Shown: piece after piece, positions 23,578 through 32,656 of the stretch
How positions within the stretch are numbered: the first letter of the stretch is position 1
Layout of the letters: each line of letters opens with the position of its first letter
NCBI RefSeq assembly: GCF_008298035.1
Contig: NZ_CP042910.1
Span: 7,006,001 to 7,070,000 of the forward strand
Length of the DNA: 64,000 bases
DNA from: Gimesia maris
GTDB lineage: Bacteria; Planctomycetota; Planctomycetia; Planctomycetales; Planctomycetaceae
Reading direction: 5' to 3'
The notes under the pieces: generated by a model
Told to the model about the DNA's origin: nothing
Seen by the model: only the letters and a program-made list of their open reading frames with translations
The model's database searches: none
Made by a program: the position numbers and the translations under genes

Positions 23578-24578
23578 GATCACCCCTGATCTAATTTGCA
23601 TTCGTCGGCTGCGACCTCCTGCTCGCTCTGCTCGCCCCGGATTGCATCCGGGGTCACCCATTTTTATTTCGTGTCGTTTCGTGTTTTGCGTGGTAGATAA
23701 TTCCAGTTCGAGGTTTCCATCAGTTCCCATTGCGGTGTGAAACTGGTTTGAAATTCGCCGCGCGGGCGGATAGATGGGGCCTGCCCTTGTATCTGCCCAT
23801 GACTGTCTGATGAGCGTGCCGGGATTGGGATCATCCCTGATCTAATTTGCATGCGTCAGCTGCGACCTCCTGCTCGCTCTGCTCGCCCCGGATTGCATCC
23901 GGGGTCACCCATTTTTAATTTCGTGTCGTTTCGTGTTTTGCGTGGTAGATAATTCCAATTCAAGGTTTCCATCAGTTCCGATTGCGGTGTGAAACTGGTT
24001 TGAAATTCGCCACGCGGGCGGACAGATGGGGCCTGCCCGTACTGTAAGACCGGTCTGATGATCGTGCCGGGATTGGGATCACCCCTGATCTTATTCGCAC
24101 GCGGGAGCTGCGACCTCCTGCTCGCTGCGCTCGCCCCGGATTGCATCCGGGGTCACCCATTTTTAATTTCGTGTCGTTTCGTGTTTTGCGTGGTAGATAA
24201 TTCCAATTCAAGGTTTCCATCGGTTCCGATTGCGGTGTGAAACTGGTTTGAAATTCGCCACACGGGCGGATAGATGGATCCTGCCCTTGTATCTGCCCAT
24301 GACTGTCTGATGAGCGTGCCGGGATTGGGATCACCCCTGATCTTATTCGCACGCGGGAGCTGCGACCTCCTGCTCGCTGCGCTCGCCCCGGATTGCATCC
24401 GGGGTTACCCATTTTTAATTTCGTGTCGTTTCGTGTTTTGCGTGGTAGATAATTCCAGTTCAAGGTTTCCATCGGTTCCGATTGCGGTGTGAAACTGGTT
24501 TGAAATTCGCCACGCGGGCGGACAGATGGATTCCACCCGTACTGTAAGACCGGTCTGATGAACGCACCGGGATTGAGC
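23578..24578. repeat. four tandem repeats of about 250 bp
   Basis: Units begin at 23578, 23829, 24077 and 24329 (periods 251, 248, 252), and the last decays near 24578. Each unit contains the palindromic phrase GCTCGCTGCGCTCGC (or a variant), a hairpin CCCCGGAT-TGC-ATCCGGGG, the phrase TTTCGTGTCGTTTCGTG, and GAAACTGGTTTGAAATTCGCC. Units differ by scattered substitutions and alternate in a short segment ('CTTGTATCTGCCC' versus 'CGTACTGTAAGACC'). Units 1, 2 and 4 begin after one form and unit 3 after the other. Frames on the minus strand through the array are repeat artefacts, not genes. Confidence 0.9.
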
Positions 24579-25423
24579 GATTGCTCTGGCGGTTTTCTGT
24601 TACCCTCTGCTCTGTCTTCAGTCGTTCGGGATATTTATCTGAGGAGATGGGGGTACTTCTATTATCATGCTTCGTACCAGGTAGGCCTGGAAACTGACAG
24701 TACAAGCGATGAATCGGCGTAGGGTAATCCCCTGTGTTTGCTTCTACTGCGAAGCAGGTCGGACATTCGCCGATTGTTCGAACATTTTTACCGTCAGTTA
24801 CCTGTGGCAATCCTGGATTACAGCCAGGACCACCCGAAGTTGCCGTTATTTCTAAGTTTGAGCGACTGTTACCTATGTGTGCGAACGGTGAAACACGGAT
24901 GTCGGTCCTGGTGGTGAATTTTGTATTTCGTCAGGTTTTTTTTACGACCACGAAAAACACGAAACCACACGCAAAAGATTTTTCAGGGGAACTGATCATG
25001 GAAACCGCTGCTTTGAGATTGATTTGTGTTTTGTTACCTCATGCTGCTTTTTCAGGAGGTTTGAATTCATGTGGGAGTGTCAATCTTAGGGAGGGGCGTG
25101 AGGCTATCAAGTGGATTATGGGAATGATGTGGCGAACTGTGTTGATAGGGAACCGATGCTGGAGTGATCAGTGGCGGTGCCGAGGTGAAAGGCTGCGATG
25201 TGTGGCGACCCGCAGGCATACATCACGAACCGGTGTGGATTCAGGCAGTGCAAATCTGGAAAAAACGGGCTGTTTTATAGTGAAGATCAGGAACAGGTAT
25301 CGCGTGTTCTGGTGCACTGTAAACTGGCCACGCGCGCGACCCGAAACAACGCTTATCGCCAGTGGCGCGAGCGGGTCAAGTGCAATTTCTACAGTGGCAG
25401 TGACCGGTTTTCAGCAGTGTGCG
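24579..25423. other. long non-coding stretch with one dispersed repeat phrase
   Basis: Open frames here are short or obviously spurious. The phrase ACGACCACGAAAAACACG (24944-24961), a relative of the tandem-array phrase on the opposite strand, is the only recognisable element. No promoter or RNA gene was seen. The section may be decayed genes or repeats. Confidence 0.5.
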
Positions 25424-26482
25424 TTATGTCGATGCATCTTCGTACTCGTTAAATTCTTCCATGAGTGCATTGATGGCATCGGAAGAACCGAGTGCGAAGA
25501 TGCTGTCGCCGGCGTTGAGGATGGATGTACTCGGCGGTGGCATCTGGGGCTGCTGACCGGGTCGACAGATGCCGACGACCATGATGCCTTTGGTGCTGAA
25601 ATCGGTCTCGTGTAACTTTTTGCTACAGTAAGGATTGGCGTCAGTGATCTGCAGGTCGGCGACTTCAAACCCGCCAACATGTTTGCTGGCGACTTCGACA
25701 AAATCTTCGACAGCGGGGTGAATCATGAAGCGGGCAATTTTGACGGCGCCACTGCGAAACGGACTGACGACTCGATTGGCACCGGCGTGTCGGATTTTAT
25801 CGCCGGCTTTGTCGTCGCTGGCACGGGCGATGATCTGGAATTCGGGATTGAGCATGCGGGCAGTGAGGACGACATACACGTTATCGGCGTCGCTGGGGAG
25901 AGCGGCAGCAAGAGATTTGGCGTTTTCGATCCCTGCGCTTTGCAGGACAAAGTCATCGGTGGCGTCGCCATGAATATAGAGCCAGCCTTTGTCTTCGCAG
26001 GTCAACTGCAGACGTTCGTCGTCTTTATCGATGACGACGAACGATTTTTCGCGTTCGTGGAGGTATTCACAGATGGAGGCCCCCATGCGACCGATGCCAC
26101 ATACGATGTAGTGGCCGTCCAGATTAGAGATTGCTTTCTGCATGCGACGTTTCTCCAGGATAGAACTCATTTGCTGTCGAACGATCCATTGACCAAGCTG
26201 GGAGACAGAGTAGGTAAATATTCCCAGACCAAACATGAGGTAAAAGATGATAAACAGCTTGCCGTTGTCGGAGAGGGAAACGGGATCTTCATAGCCGACG
26301 GTGGTTGCCGTGATGACAATCATATACAGGCTGTTGAGCCAGGAGGCACCTTCAATCCAGCGAATTCCCACGGTCCCGAAGATGGTAAAGCCGATCAGCA
26401 GAACGACGATGCGAACAAACTGCGCAACCGACTGTTTCTGCTGTTTCGTCTGACTTGTGGGTACGATGAAATGAAAAACCAT
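25424..26482 (-). CDS. potassium channel with RCK (TrkA-N/TrkA-C) regulatory domains
   Basis: I start at ATG 26482 because the upstream frame overlaps the next gene; this leaves a 10-bp gap behind hpnE. Protein of 352 residues: two transmembrane helices (residues 22-40 and 76-98) around a pore loop with the selectivity filter TVGYED (61-66). The RCK N-terminal Rossmann domain begins 'GHYIVCGIGRMGASICEYL' (123-141), with an acidic end of the second strand 'VVIDKDDERL' for NAD or ATP. A TrkA-C domain follows (about 270-345). Channels of this MthK-like type conduct K+ across the inner membrane and are gated by nucleotides or Ca2+. Four subunits would be needed. Confidence 0.92.
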   Translation of the reverse strand: MVFHFIVPTSQTKQQKQSVAQFVRIVVLLIGFTIFGTVGIRWIEGASWLNSLYMIVITATTVGYEDPVSLSDNGKLFIIFYLMFGLGIFTYSVSQLGQWIVRQQMSSILEKRRMQKAISNLDGHYIVCGIGRMGASICEYLHEREKSFVVIDKDDERLQLTCEDKGWLYIHGDATDDFVLQSAGIENAKSLAAALPSDADNVYVVLTARMLNPEFQIIARASDDKAGDKIRHAGANRVVSPFRSGAVKIARFMIHPAVEDFVEVASKHVGGFEVADLQITDANPYCSKKLHETDFSTKGIMVVGICRPGQQPQMPPPSTSILNAGDSIFALGSSDAINALMEEFNEYEDAST

Positions 26483-26492
26483 GCGTGAGAGT

Positions 26493-27950
26493 CTACAGTC
26501 TGAATAGAATTTTAGATAGAAAACTCGACTGAGCCGGTGGTAATAAAATGGTTTCGGGTCGGTCCAGATCAGCGAGGAGGAACTCGGCGGCCTGGATTCC
26601 ACTGCGAACGGCGCCTTCCATGGTGGCAGGCCAGCCGGTCGAAGTCCAGTCTCCCGCCAGGTAGAGCCCTTCGACTTGAGTATGCTGGGACGGACGGAGC
26701 TGTTCCACTCCGGGTTTCACGGAGAAGACGGCCTGATGCTCGGTAACCATGCGGCTGTGCAGCAGTTCTGCAGCATTTGCTTCAGGCCAGATCATCGCCA
26801 GTTCTCTCACGACTTCGCCGATGATCTCTGACTGGGTTCGTCCCTGCCGGGCAGATCCTGTCAGATTGTGACTGGCGGAGATGACAACCTGGTAGTAGTA
26901 ACCGGACTCAGTAGAAGCATTCTGCATCAGTCGACTGCGATTGAACATCCACTGCGAGAGCGTGTCGACGAAGACCGCATGAGGCAGACTGGTGATCTCG
27001 CGATCGAACCAGAGATGGACGCTGGTAATAGGAGCGGATTCAAGTTGTTGAATGCCGGTTAACTTTTCGCGACCTGGAAATTCGTCGGGCAGGAGATCGA
27101 AGACGCGCTGGTAAGGAACCGCGAGCACGACCCGCGGGCAGTCGATTTCGCTGCCGTCGCGTAACTGGATGCCGGTGACCTGCTGCCCGTCGATGCGAAT
27201 GTTTTCAACTCCGGTCTGCAGCGAGATTTTTGAGCCACGCTGTTTGAGGTAGTCCTGTATCACTGTGCCATACAGGTGTTCGAGAGGAACGGTGGGAATC
27301 AGCACCTGCCAGTTGTCCCGGGCTCTGAGAAAGCCATCGACGAAGACTTTACGGGCATGCGAAAGGCTGATGCGGTCGAGGCTTTCACTTAACGCGCTGA
27401 CGAGAACCACATTCCAGAAGCGGTTGATGACAGCGGAAGACTGGCCGTGCGCGACAAGCCAGTCGGCGATGGTGGGTTCGTTTTCAAGGTCAATGATTGC
27501 GATCGCCAGCTGTTTCAGGCCACGGGCGAGTTGGATCTTATCAGACCAGGATAGATAAGAGAGTCCGCCAAATGCGGGGAGCAGATGCAGGGGGGACGGC
27601 AACAGCGGGTTGGCGGCGAAGCGATTGACTTTGAACTGTCTGCCGTTCGAATCGGGGCCGATTGAGTCGGGGCCAACGAAATAGAGTTCTGCAGCGCGCT
27701 GGAACGAATCGGCGATGCCCACGGTTTCACAGAACCGGTTGAATTCAAAACAGCAGCCCATGCTGACATGCTGGCAGTTATCGATGAGTTGTTCTGACTG
27801 TTTGTCCGCGAAAGAACTCGCGCGGCCTCCCAGACGGGGACGCGACTCATACAGGGAGACAGGAATCTCGCGATCTGCGAGTGTGACTGCACAGGCCAGT
27901 CCGGCCAGACCGCCTCCGATGATGACAACTTCTGACTGACTGGCTCCCAC
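26493..27950 (-). CDS. hpnE: hydroxysqualene dehydroxylase HpnE (FAD-dependent desaturase-like)
   Basis: This is a 485-residue protein with the N-terminal FAD site 'VVIIGGGLAGLACAVTLADREIPVSLYESRPRLGGRASSF' (residues 8-47) and C-terminal 'GLYLAGDWTSTGWPATMEGAVRSGIQAAE'. These mark the squalene-associated desaturase group. In hopanoid/squalene synthesis HpnE reduces hydroxysqualene to squalene after HpnD and HpnC; those partners are not in the window. The K+ channel gene follows 10 bp downstream and shares the strand, probably by chance. The family also includes phytoene-desaturase-like enzymes, so a carotenoid role cannot be excluded, but the motif set favours HpnE. No signal peptide is present. 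Confidence 0.85.
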   Translation of the reverse strand: MGASQSEVVIIGGGLAGLACAVTLADREIPVSLYESRPRLGGRASSFADKQSEQLIDNCQHVSMGCCFEFNRFCETVGIADSFQRAAELYFVGPDSIGPDSNGRQFKVNRFAANPLLPSPLHLLPAFGGLSYLSWSDKIQLARGLKQLAIAIIDLENEPTIADWLVAHGQSSAVINRFWNVVLVSALSESLDRISLSHARKVFVDGFLRARDNWQVLIPTVPLEHLYGTVIQDYLKQRGSKISLQTGVENIRIDGQQVTGIQLRDGSEIDCPRVVLAVPYQRVFDLLPDEFPGREKLTGIQQLESAPITSVHLWFDREITSLPHAVFVDTLSQWMFNRSRLMQNASTESGYYYQVVISASHNLTGSARQGRTQSEIIGEVVRELAMIWPEANAAELLHSRMVTEHQAVFSVKPGVEQLRPSQHTQVEGLYLAGDWTSTGWPATMEGAVRSGIQAAEFLLADLDRPETILLPPAQSSFLSKILFRL

Positions 27951-28289
27951 GGACGATCCTGACGAACTCTACTGGTATTTTAAGAAAACGGGCCTGGCCT
28001 GAACATTGGATCTGTATTTCCTGACATGGCTCACCTAGACTATGCCTGGGTCTTATCAGACTTGGAATGACAGGTTGGCTGAACTGGTCCGCACGCTCGT
28101 TGGTATGCTCGCCTGGCATTGCTCACCTGTCACTTCAGGATTGATGAACCACTTGTTTTACTACAGCGTCTTCAGAAACAATTTGACTGAGTAGAATGAA
28201 ACGAAAGTCGCTATCATAAAATACGATCAAATTCAGTATTTGAGGATACCGAAAAATCAATCTGATCCTAGTGATGACTCTGCGAAATC
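27951..28289. other. divergent intergenic gap between hpnE and comF
   Basis: 339 bp between divergent genes. No gene, clear terminator or convincing promoter pair was seen; transcription start sites for both genes must lie here. Confidence 0.5.
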
Positions 28290-29048
28290 ATGAAATATCC
28301 GGGGATTGAGCGACTGCAGCATTTTTCAACACGCTGGCTGCAGACGGGACGCAACTTCCTGTATCCGCCCCGCTGTTCGCTGTGTGGGATGGAAACGGTG
28401 TGTACCGGCGTGAATTGCGGGGAACAGATTGAAGAACTGGTTCCCGTTCTTTCCCGATCCTGTCAGCGCTGCGGCGCGCCGGTGGGCCCACATCTGGAGA
28501 CTTCCGGAGGCTGTACAGACTGTCGGGGTGAGAAATTCCGGTTCGCGCGGGCAGTCGCGCTGGGAAAATATGAAGGAGCATTGCAGGAATTTATTCTGAA
28601 TCTGAAGCAGAACCATGGCGCGTACCTGGGAGGGGGGCTGGCGAATCTGCTGTTCTATCGGAATCAGGAATTCTTTGAACAACTGGGGACAGAACTGATT
28701 GTTCCGGTCCCGTTGCACTGGACATCCCGTCTGCGTCGCACTCATAATCCGGCCAGTATCATTGCAGAGGCCCTGTCACACCGCTTGCAAGCGAAATACA
28801 GCGGGAATATACTCGCCAAACGAAAGAAGACTCCTCCACAGACCAGTTTATCTCCTCAGAACCGGAGAACAAATCTACGTGACGCGTTTCAAGTCCGTAG
28901 GCCCGGTCGGGTGAAAGACTTAAGTATATTACTGGTTGATGATGTCATGACGACAGGATCAACTGCGAATGCTGCGACACGTGCCCTTCTGCAGGCAGGT
29001 GCCAGCGAAATTAATGTAGCAGTCATAGCCAGAGCGCCGCGTATATGA
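28290..29048 (+). CDS. comF: ComF-family phosphoribosyltransferase-like protein
   Basis: This is a 252-residue protein. Three CxxC pairs at Cys29/32, Cys58/61 and Cys75/78 form a zinc-ribbon-like N-terminus. A type I PRTase domain follows, with 'ELIVPVPLHWTSRLRRTHNPASIIAEAL' and the PRPP loop 'LLVDDVMTTGSTANAA' (residues 211-226). ComF homologues are needed for DNA uptake in naturally competent bacteria and are also widely present without known competence. The true substrate is not established. DUF502 and hemC follow on the same strand after 42 and 67+ bp, so loose co-transcription is possible. Confidence 0.9.
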   Translation: MKYPGIERLQHFSTRWLQTGRNFLYPPRCSLCGMETVCTGVNCGEQIEELVPVLSRSCQRCGAPVGPHLETSGGCTDCRGEKFRFARAVALGKYEGALQEFILNLKQNHGAYLGGGLANLLFYRNQEFFEQLGTELIVPVPLHWTSRLRRTHNPASIIAEALSHRLQAKYSGNILAKRKKTPPQTSLSPQNRRTNLRDAFQVRRPGRVKDLSILLVDDVMTTGSTANAATRALLQAGASEINVAVIARAPRI

Positions 29049-29090
29049 CTTTAGAAAATCAAATCTCCACACGAGACGGTTGCTGTCAGC

Positions 29091-30308
29091 GTGGATACAA
29101 CAGACAAGGTAAGTACCTCGATGGATGCGAGTACCACTCCACCTGAAAAAACCCCCGGTAAGAAGGCGGAGAAAAAAGCGATTGGCAGAAACCATCGTTT
29201 CTTCCTGCGCGGGCTGGCCATCAGTCTGCCTCCGATTCTGACGCTGGTCATCGTGATCTGGGTTGCCGGGATAGTGAACGATTACATTATCACGCCCACG
29301 ACAACCACGGTGAGATACTGTATTGCCTACTTCACAGACGATTCACAACCCCGCGATAATTTTGTAGAGATGGAAAACCTCCCCCCCCTGGAATACTGTC
29401 GCAAAGATTATCTGATCAGCAGAGCTGACGTGGACACAGTGAGAGCCATCGAACAGTCAGCCGGATCTCAAATGGTCAACCGAAATAAAATAGCGTCTTA
29501 CGCCTGGGTTCCGTTTGGCGATCGAGCAGTCAAGTATGCCGACTATCGTGAAGTTGCCAAACGCATCCGAGAATCGGATATGCCGACCACGGCGATGGGC
29601 CTGTATATGGAACTGGCAACCACGCGCTGGTTCAAGAGTCTGTTTCACCTGAGTGCCGTGGCGGTGGCACTGACAGTTGTGGCACTCTATTTCCTGGGGC
29701 GATTCGTCACCGCGCGGATTGGTGCCTGGATGGTTATAAAATTCGAACAGGGAGTTCTGGCAAGACTGCCTGTAGTGAGTAATGTGTATTCTTCAGTGAA
29801 GCAGGTCACCGACTTTTTCTTCAGCGAACGAACCGTGGACTACAGTCGGGTTGTCGCGATCGAATATCCCAGGCGGGGTATCTGGTCGCTGGGTTTTGTC
29901 ACCGGCGACAGTATGCTGGAAATGACGGTGACTGCAGGAGAGCCTCTGGTGGCCATCCTGGTCCCGACATCCCCGATGCCGGTAACCGGCTACACCATGA
30001 GTGTGCCTAAAAGCGAAATCGTCGATTTAAATATTACCGTGGACCAGGCTTTCCAGTTTTGTCTGTCGTGTGGGGTTTTAGTACCGCCTCAACAGCGGGT
30101 TACCGATGAACTGCTGCGGGAAGAGCTGGGAAAACGTCTGCTGGGAGACCGCAAGCTGGCGGGATTCAAAGTCCAGATAGCCCCCCCGATTCCGACCACG
30201 CAGACATCGACGATTGAAAGCGATCATACGACCACAGAAGAGAAGCCGGAAAATTCAAATGATTCGGAATCTGATCCCCCCAACCAGCCAGCAGAGGATT
30301 CGAAGTAA
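29091..30308 (+). CDS. DUF502 family membrane protein
   Basis: This is a 405-residue protein from GTG 29091; ATG 29121 is an equal candidate start. After a charged lysine-rich N-terminus, transmembrane helices lie at about residues 46-64 and 184-202. The family core is 'GRFVTARIGAWMVIKFEQGVLARLPVVSNVYSSVKQVTDFF', then 'FVTGDSM...VLVPTSPMPVTGYTMSVPKSEIVDLNITVDQAFQF'. This is the DUF502 domain, of unknown function. Between the two helices there is an extra segment of about 110 residues not usual in short DUF502 proteins. The C-terminus is acidic and disordered. It would sit in the inner membrane. Confidence 0.88.
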   Translation: MDTTDKVSTSMDASTTPPEKTPGKKAEKKAIGRNHRFFLRGLAISLPPILTLVIVIWVAGIVNDYIITPTTTTVRYCIAYFTDDSQPRDNFVEMENLPPLEYCRKDYLISRADVDTVRAIEQSAGSQMVNRNKIASYAWVPFGDRAVKYADYREVAKRIRESDMPTTAMGLYMELATTRWFKSLFHLSAVAVALTVVALYFLGRFVTARIGAWMVIKFEQGVLARLPVVSNVYSSVKQVTDFFFSERTVDYSRVVAIEYPRRGIWSLGFVTGDSMLEMTVTAGEPLVAILVPTSPMPVTGYTMSVPKSEIVDLNITVDQAFQFCLSCGVLVPPQQRVTDELLREELGKRLLGDRKLAGFKVQIAPPIPTTQTSTIESDHTTTEEKPENSNDSESDPPNQPAEDSK

Positions 30309-30390
30309 CCTGAGCCTCTGGTTGCACAACCGGCCTGGTGACTGAGATTTCAATCGTACCTAGTTTTGAGTAATAGTGGAAAGTGGAGTG

Positions 30391-31347
30391 ATGGACCAGT
30401 CGTCTGAAAAACGTCCTTTACGGATTGCAACCCGTGCCAGCAACCTGGCGCTGTGGCAGGCTTACTATGTTTCGGATCTACTGAAAAAGCAGAGCAGCGA
30501 ACGTCCGATTGAAATTGTACACATCACTTCGGAAGGGGACCGCGATCTGACGTCCCCACTCTCAGAATTCGGCGGACTGGGTGTCTTTACCCGCGAAGTA
30601 CAGAAAGCGGTACTGGATGGTCGCGCAGATCTTGCTGTACATAGTTTAAAGGATCTGCCAACAGAACAGGCGCCCGGTTTACAGTTGGCAGGCATCCCGG
30701 AACGGGGGCCCCTCTACGATGTGCTGATTTTTCCGCAGGGATCGGAAGCGGTGGAGCACATTACCGATCTGGCTGACGACGCGAGGATCGGCACAGGCAG
30801 TCTGCGGAGACGCGCACAGCTGCTGCATCAGCGAAGTGATCTGCAGATGCTGGAAGTACGCGGCAATGTGGAAACCCGTCTCAAAAAACTGGACGCGGGA
30901 GAATACGATGCCCTCTGCCTGGCAGAAGCCGGTATGGTGCGTCTTGAATTACTTGAACAACGGGCTTCCCTGCTGCTACAACCTCCGGAGGTTTATCCTG
31001 CTGTCGGCCAGGGCGCCTTGGGAATCGAATGTCGTGCAGACGACGAGGAGACCGCCGCACTGCTGGCCGGGTTGTCCGATCCACCCACACAGGCAGCGAC
31101 CACGGCAGAACGAAGCCTGCTGGCTCACCTGAGAGCCGGCTGTCATGCCCCGATTGGAAGTCTGTCCCAGACGACCGTCGACCAGTTGACCCTGGAAGCG
31201 GTTGTGCTGAGCGCGGATGGAGTGGAACGAATTTGTGCTTCGGTTACCGGTTCGCTTACTGAAGCGGCAGACATCGGTGTGAAGGTCGCGAAAGCATTGC
31301 TGGCAGATGGTGCAGGCCGATTGATTACCGGAACCGAAGAGTCCTGA
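30391..31347 (+). CDS. hemC: porphobilinogen deaminase (hydroxymethylbilane synthase)
   Basis: It joins four porphobilinogen units into hydroxymethylbilane in haem and corrin synthesis (cytoplasm). The start at ATG 30391 is preceded by GGAG; a GTG 15 bp upstream is possible. Motifs: 'RIATRASNLALWQA', 'SEGDRD', 'FTREVQKAVLDGRADLAVHSLKDLP' (the substrate-binding Asp and Lys), 'GTGSLRRRAQLL', 'RGNVETRLKKLDAGEYDALCLAEAGMVRL', 'VGQGALGIECR', and the dipyrromethane cofactor Cys in 'RAGCHAPIGS' (residue 251). Length 318 is normal. No other haem gene is adjacent. Every active-site block is present, so the call is firm. Confidence 0.97.
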   Translation: MDQSSEKRPLRIATRASNLALWQAYYVSDLLKKQSSERPIEIVHITSEGDRDLTSPLSEFGGLGVFTREVQKAVLDGRADLAVHSLKDLPTEQAPGLQLAGIPERGPLYDVLIFPQGSEAVEHITDLADDARIGTGSLRRRAQLLHQRSDLQMLEVRGNVETRLKKLDAGEYDALCLAEAGMVRLELLEQRASLLLQPPEVYPAVGQGALGIECRADDEETAALLAGLSDPPTQAATTAERSLLAHLRAGCHAPIGSLSQTTVDQLTLEAVVLSADGVERICASVTGSLTEAADIGVKVAKALLADGAGRLITGTEES

Positions 31348-31534
31348 ATTCTCTGCCAGCGGTTCACTGTTCCAAGTGACGTCAAGGCTGAAATAAGACC
31401 TGTAAATTATTTCCCTATTCTTAGAGAAATCGCTGTGTATCATATGTCGATTCTGCGGGGCAGATGCGTTATACTCTGATCAGAAATGGACTGCCTCTCT
31501 ATAACGTAATCAGGAAGTGCGGAAGGATCCAGAC

Positions 31535-32656
31535 ATGGAACGTCACCCTTATCGCCCCGGCTTATCCGGGATCGTTGCTACCGAAACTGAGATCTCTCAG
31601 ATTCAGGAAGGATTGACTTATCGGGGTTACCCGATTGATGAACTGGCGCGAGGAGCGGCCTTCATCGAAGTTGCCTACCTGCTGCTGCACGGCGAGTTGC
31701 CCAGCCACGAACAACTGGCTGATTTTCAGACTCTGCTGATTGAGACAGGCTCCCTGCCTCAGCCTGTGATGGCGGCGGTCGAGGCAATCCCTCCCCACAT
31801 CGACATGATGGAAGTGATTCGCAGTGGCGTGAGCCTGCTGGCGCACTTTGATCCGCAAATGGAATATGGGGTCTTCCAGTCGGAAGTTTCCAATGCGCAA
31901 TACCTGCTGGCGATGCTGCCTCAGTTGATTTCGTATCGATATCACCAGGTGCGTGGTTCCCGTCTGGTCGAACCGAACTTTCATCACTCTTATGCAGGCA
32001 GCTTCTGGTGTATGCTGAAAGGGGATGAACCTTCGCAGCTGGAAGAAGAAGCATTTAATGCCGCCCTGATCATTTATGCCGACTTCGGATTGTCTCCTTC
32101 CACATTTGCCGCGCGCGTGGTGGCTTCAACGGGTAGCCCGCTGTACTCTGCGATCTGCTCTGCCATCGGTTCCATCAATGGCCAGTTGCACTGCAGTTGC
32201 GGAACGGGCGTGCTGGATGTCCTGCAGGAAGCAATACAATCGGGCAACGCCGAGGAATGGGTTTGTCAGGAAATTACCAAGGGACGCCGTGTGCTGGGAT
32301 TTGAAAACTCGCATCACAAGCCCCGCGATCCCCGTTCTGCGGTTCTGAAATCGTATTGTGTTCAGCTGGCAGACGCATTGGGCCAGAACGAGATGGAAAA
32401 CGCTGCTGACACCATTGAAGAGATCATGGGAAAAATTCAAAAGGTCCATCCCCGGGTAGAATGGTACGCAAGTCGGCTGTTGCATTACCTGGGTTTTGAG
32501 CCGGACCTGTTCACTCCGATTTTCTCTGTTTCACGACTGGTTGGCTGGGTGGCTCATATTGTTGAGCAAAGTGAGAATAATCACCTGTACCAGCCACTGT
32601 CCCGCTATGTGGGCATGGACCAGAGAAAATACACGCCACTGCCGTTACGCAGCTGA
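31535..32656 (+). CDS. citrate-synthase-like protein with altered active-site motifs
   Basis: This is a 373-residue protein from ATG 31535 (GGAAGG 8 bp upstream). It matches the family end to end: 'PGLSGIVATETEIS', 'LTYRGYPIDELA', 'VAYLLLHGELP', 'DFGLSPSTFAARVVASTGSPLYSAICSAIGSINGQLH', 'PDLFTPIFSVSRLVGWVAHIVEQ'. Three active-site positions can be compared. The His of 'GPLHGGAN' is kept (His219, but reading LHCSCG). The 'GFGHR' His and Arg read GFENS (Asn258, Ser259). The Asp of 'VDFYS' reads VEWYAS (Glu309). Full citrate synthase activity is thus doubtful. It may condense another acyl-CoA, or act only in regulation. It overlaps the convergent MMPL gene by 12 bp. Confidence 0.88.
   Translation: MERHPYRPGLSGIVATETEISQIQEGLTYRGYPIDELARGAAFIEVAYLLLHGELPSHEQLADFQTLLIETGSLPQPVMAAVEAIPPHIDMMEVIRSGVSLLAHFDPQMEYGVFQSEVSNAQYLLAMLPQLISYRYHQVRGSRLVEPNFHHSYAGSFWCMLKGDEPSQLEEEAFNAALIIYADFGLSPSTFAARVVASTGSPLYSAICSAIGSINGQLHCSCGTGVLDVLQEAIQSGNAEEWVCQEITKGRRVLGFENSHHKPRDPRSAVLKSYCVQLADALGQNEMENAADTIEEIMGKIQKVHPRVEWYASRLLHYLGFEPDLFTPIFSVSRLVGWVAHIVEQSENNHLYQPLSRYVGMDQRKYTPLPLRS

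Noticed and set aside
23664..24472. Minus-strand frames reading KTRNDTK and RAERAGGRS through the tandem repeats.
   Set aside because: They follow the repeat units exactly and drift between frames at every indel, so they are products of the repeat and not genes.
23578..24578. CRISPR array.
   Set aside because: Units are about 250 bp with no short repeat-spacer alternation and no cas genes nearby.
24734..25615. A 293-codon plus-strand frame.
   Set aside because: Its second half runs antisense through the K+ channel gene and its first half holds repeat-derived phrases (TTTKNTKPHAKD). There is no ribosome site and no protein-like pattern.
25679..26488. A 269-codon plus-strand frame.
   Set aside because: It is exactly antisense to the K+ channel gene, whose RCK and pore motifs are unmistakable.
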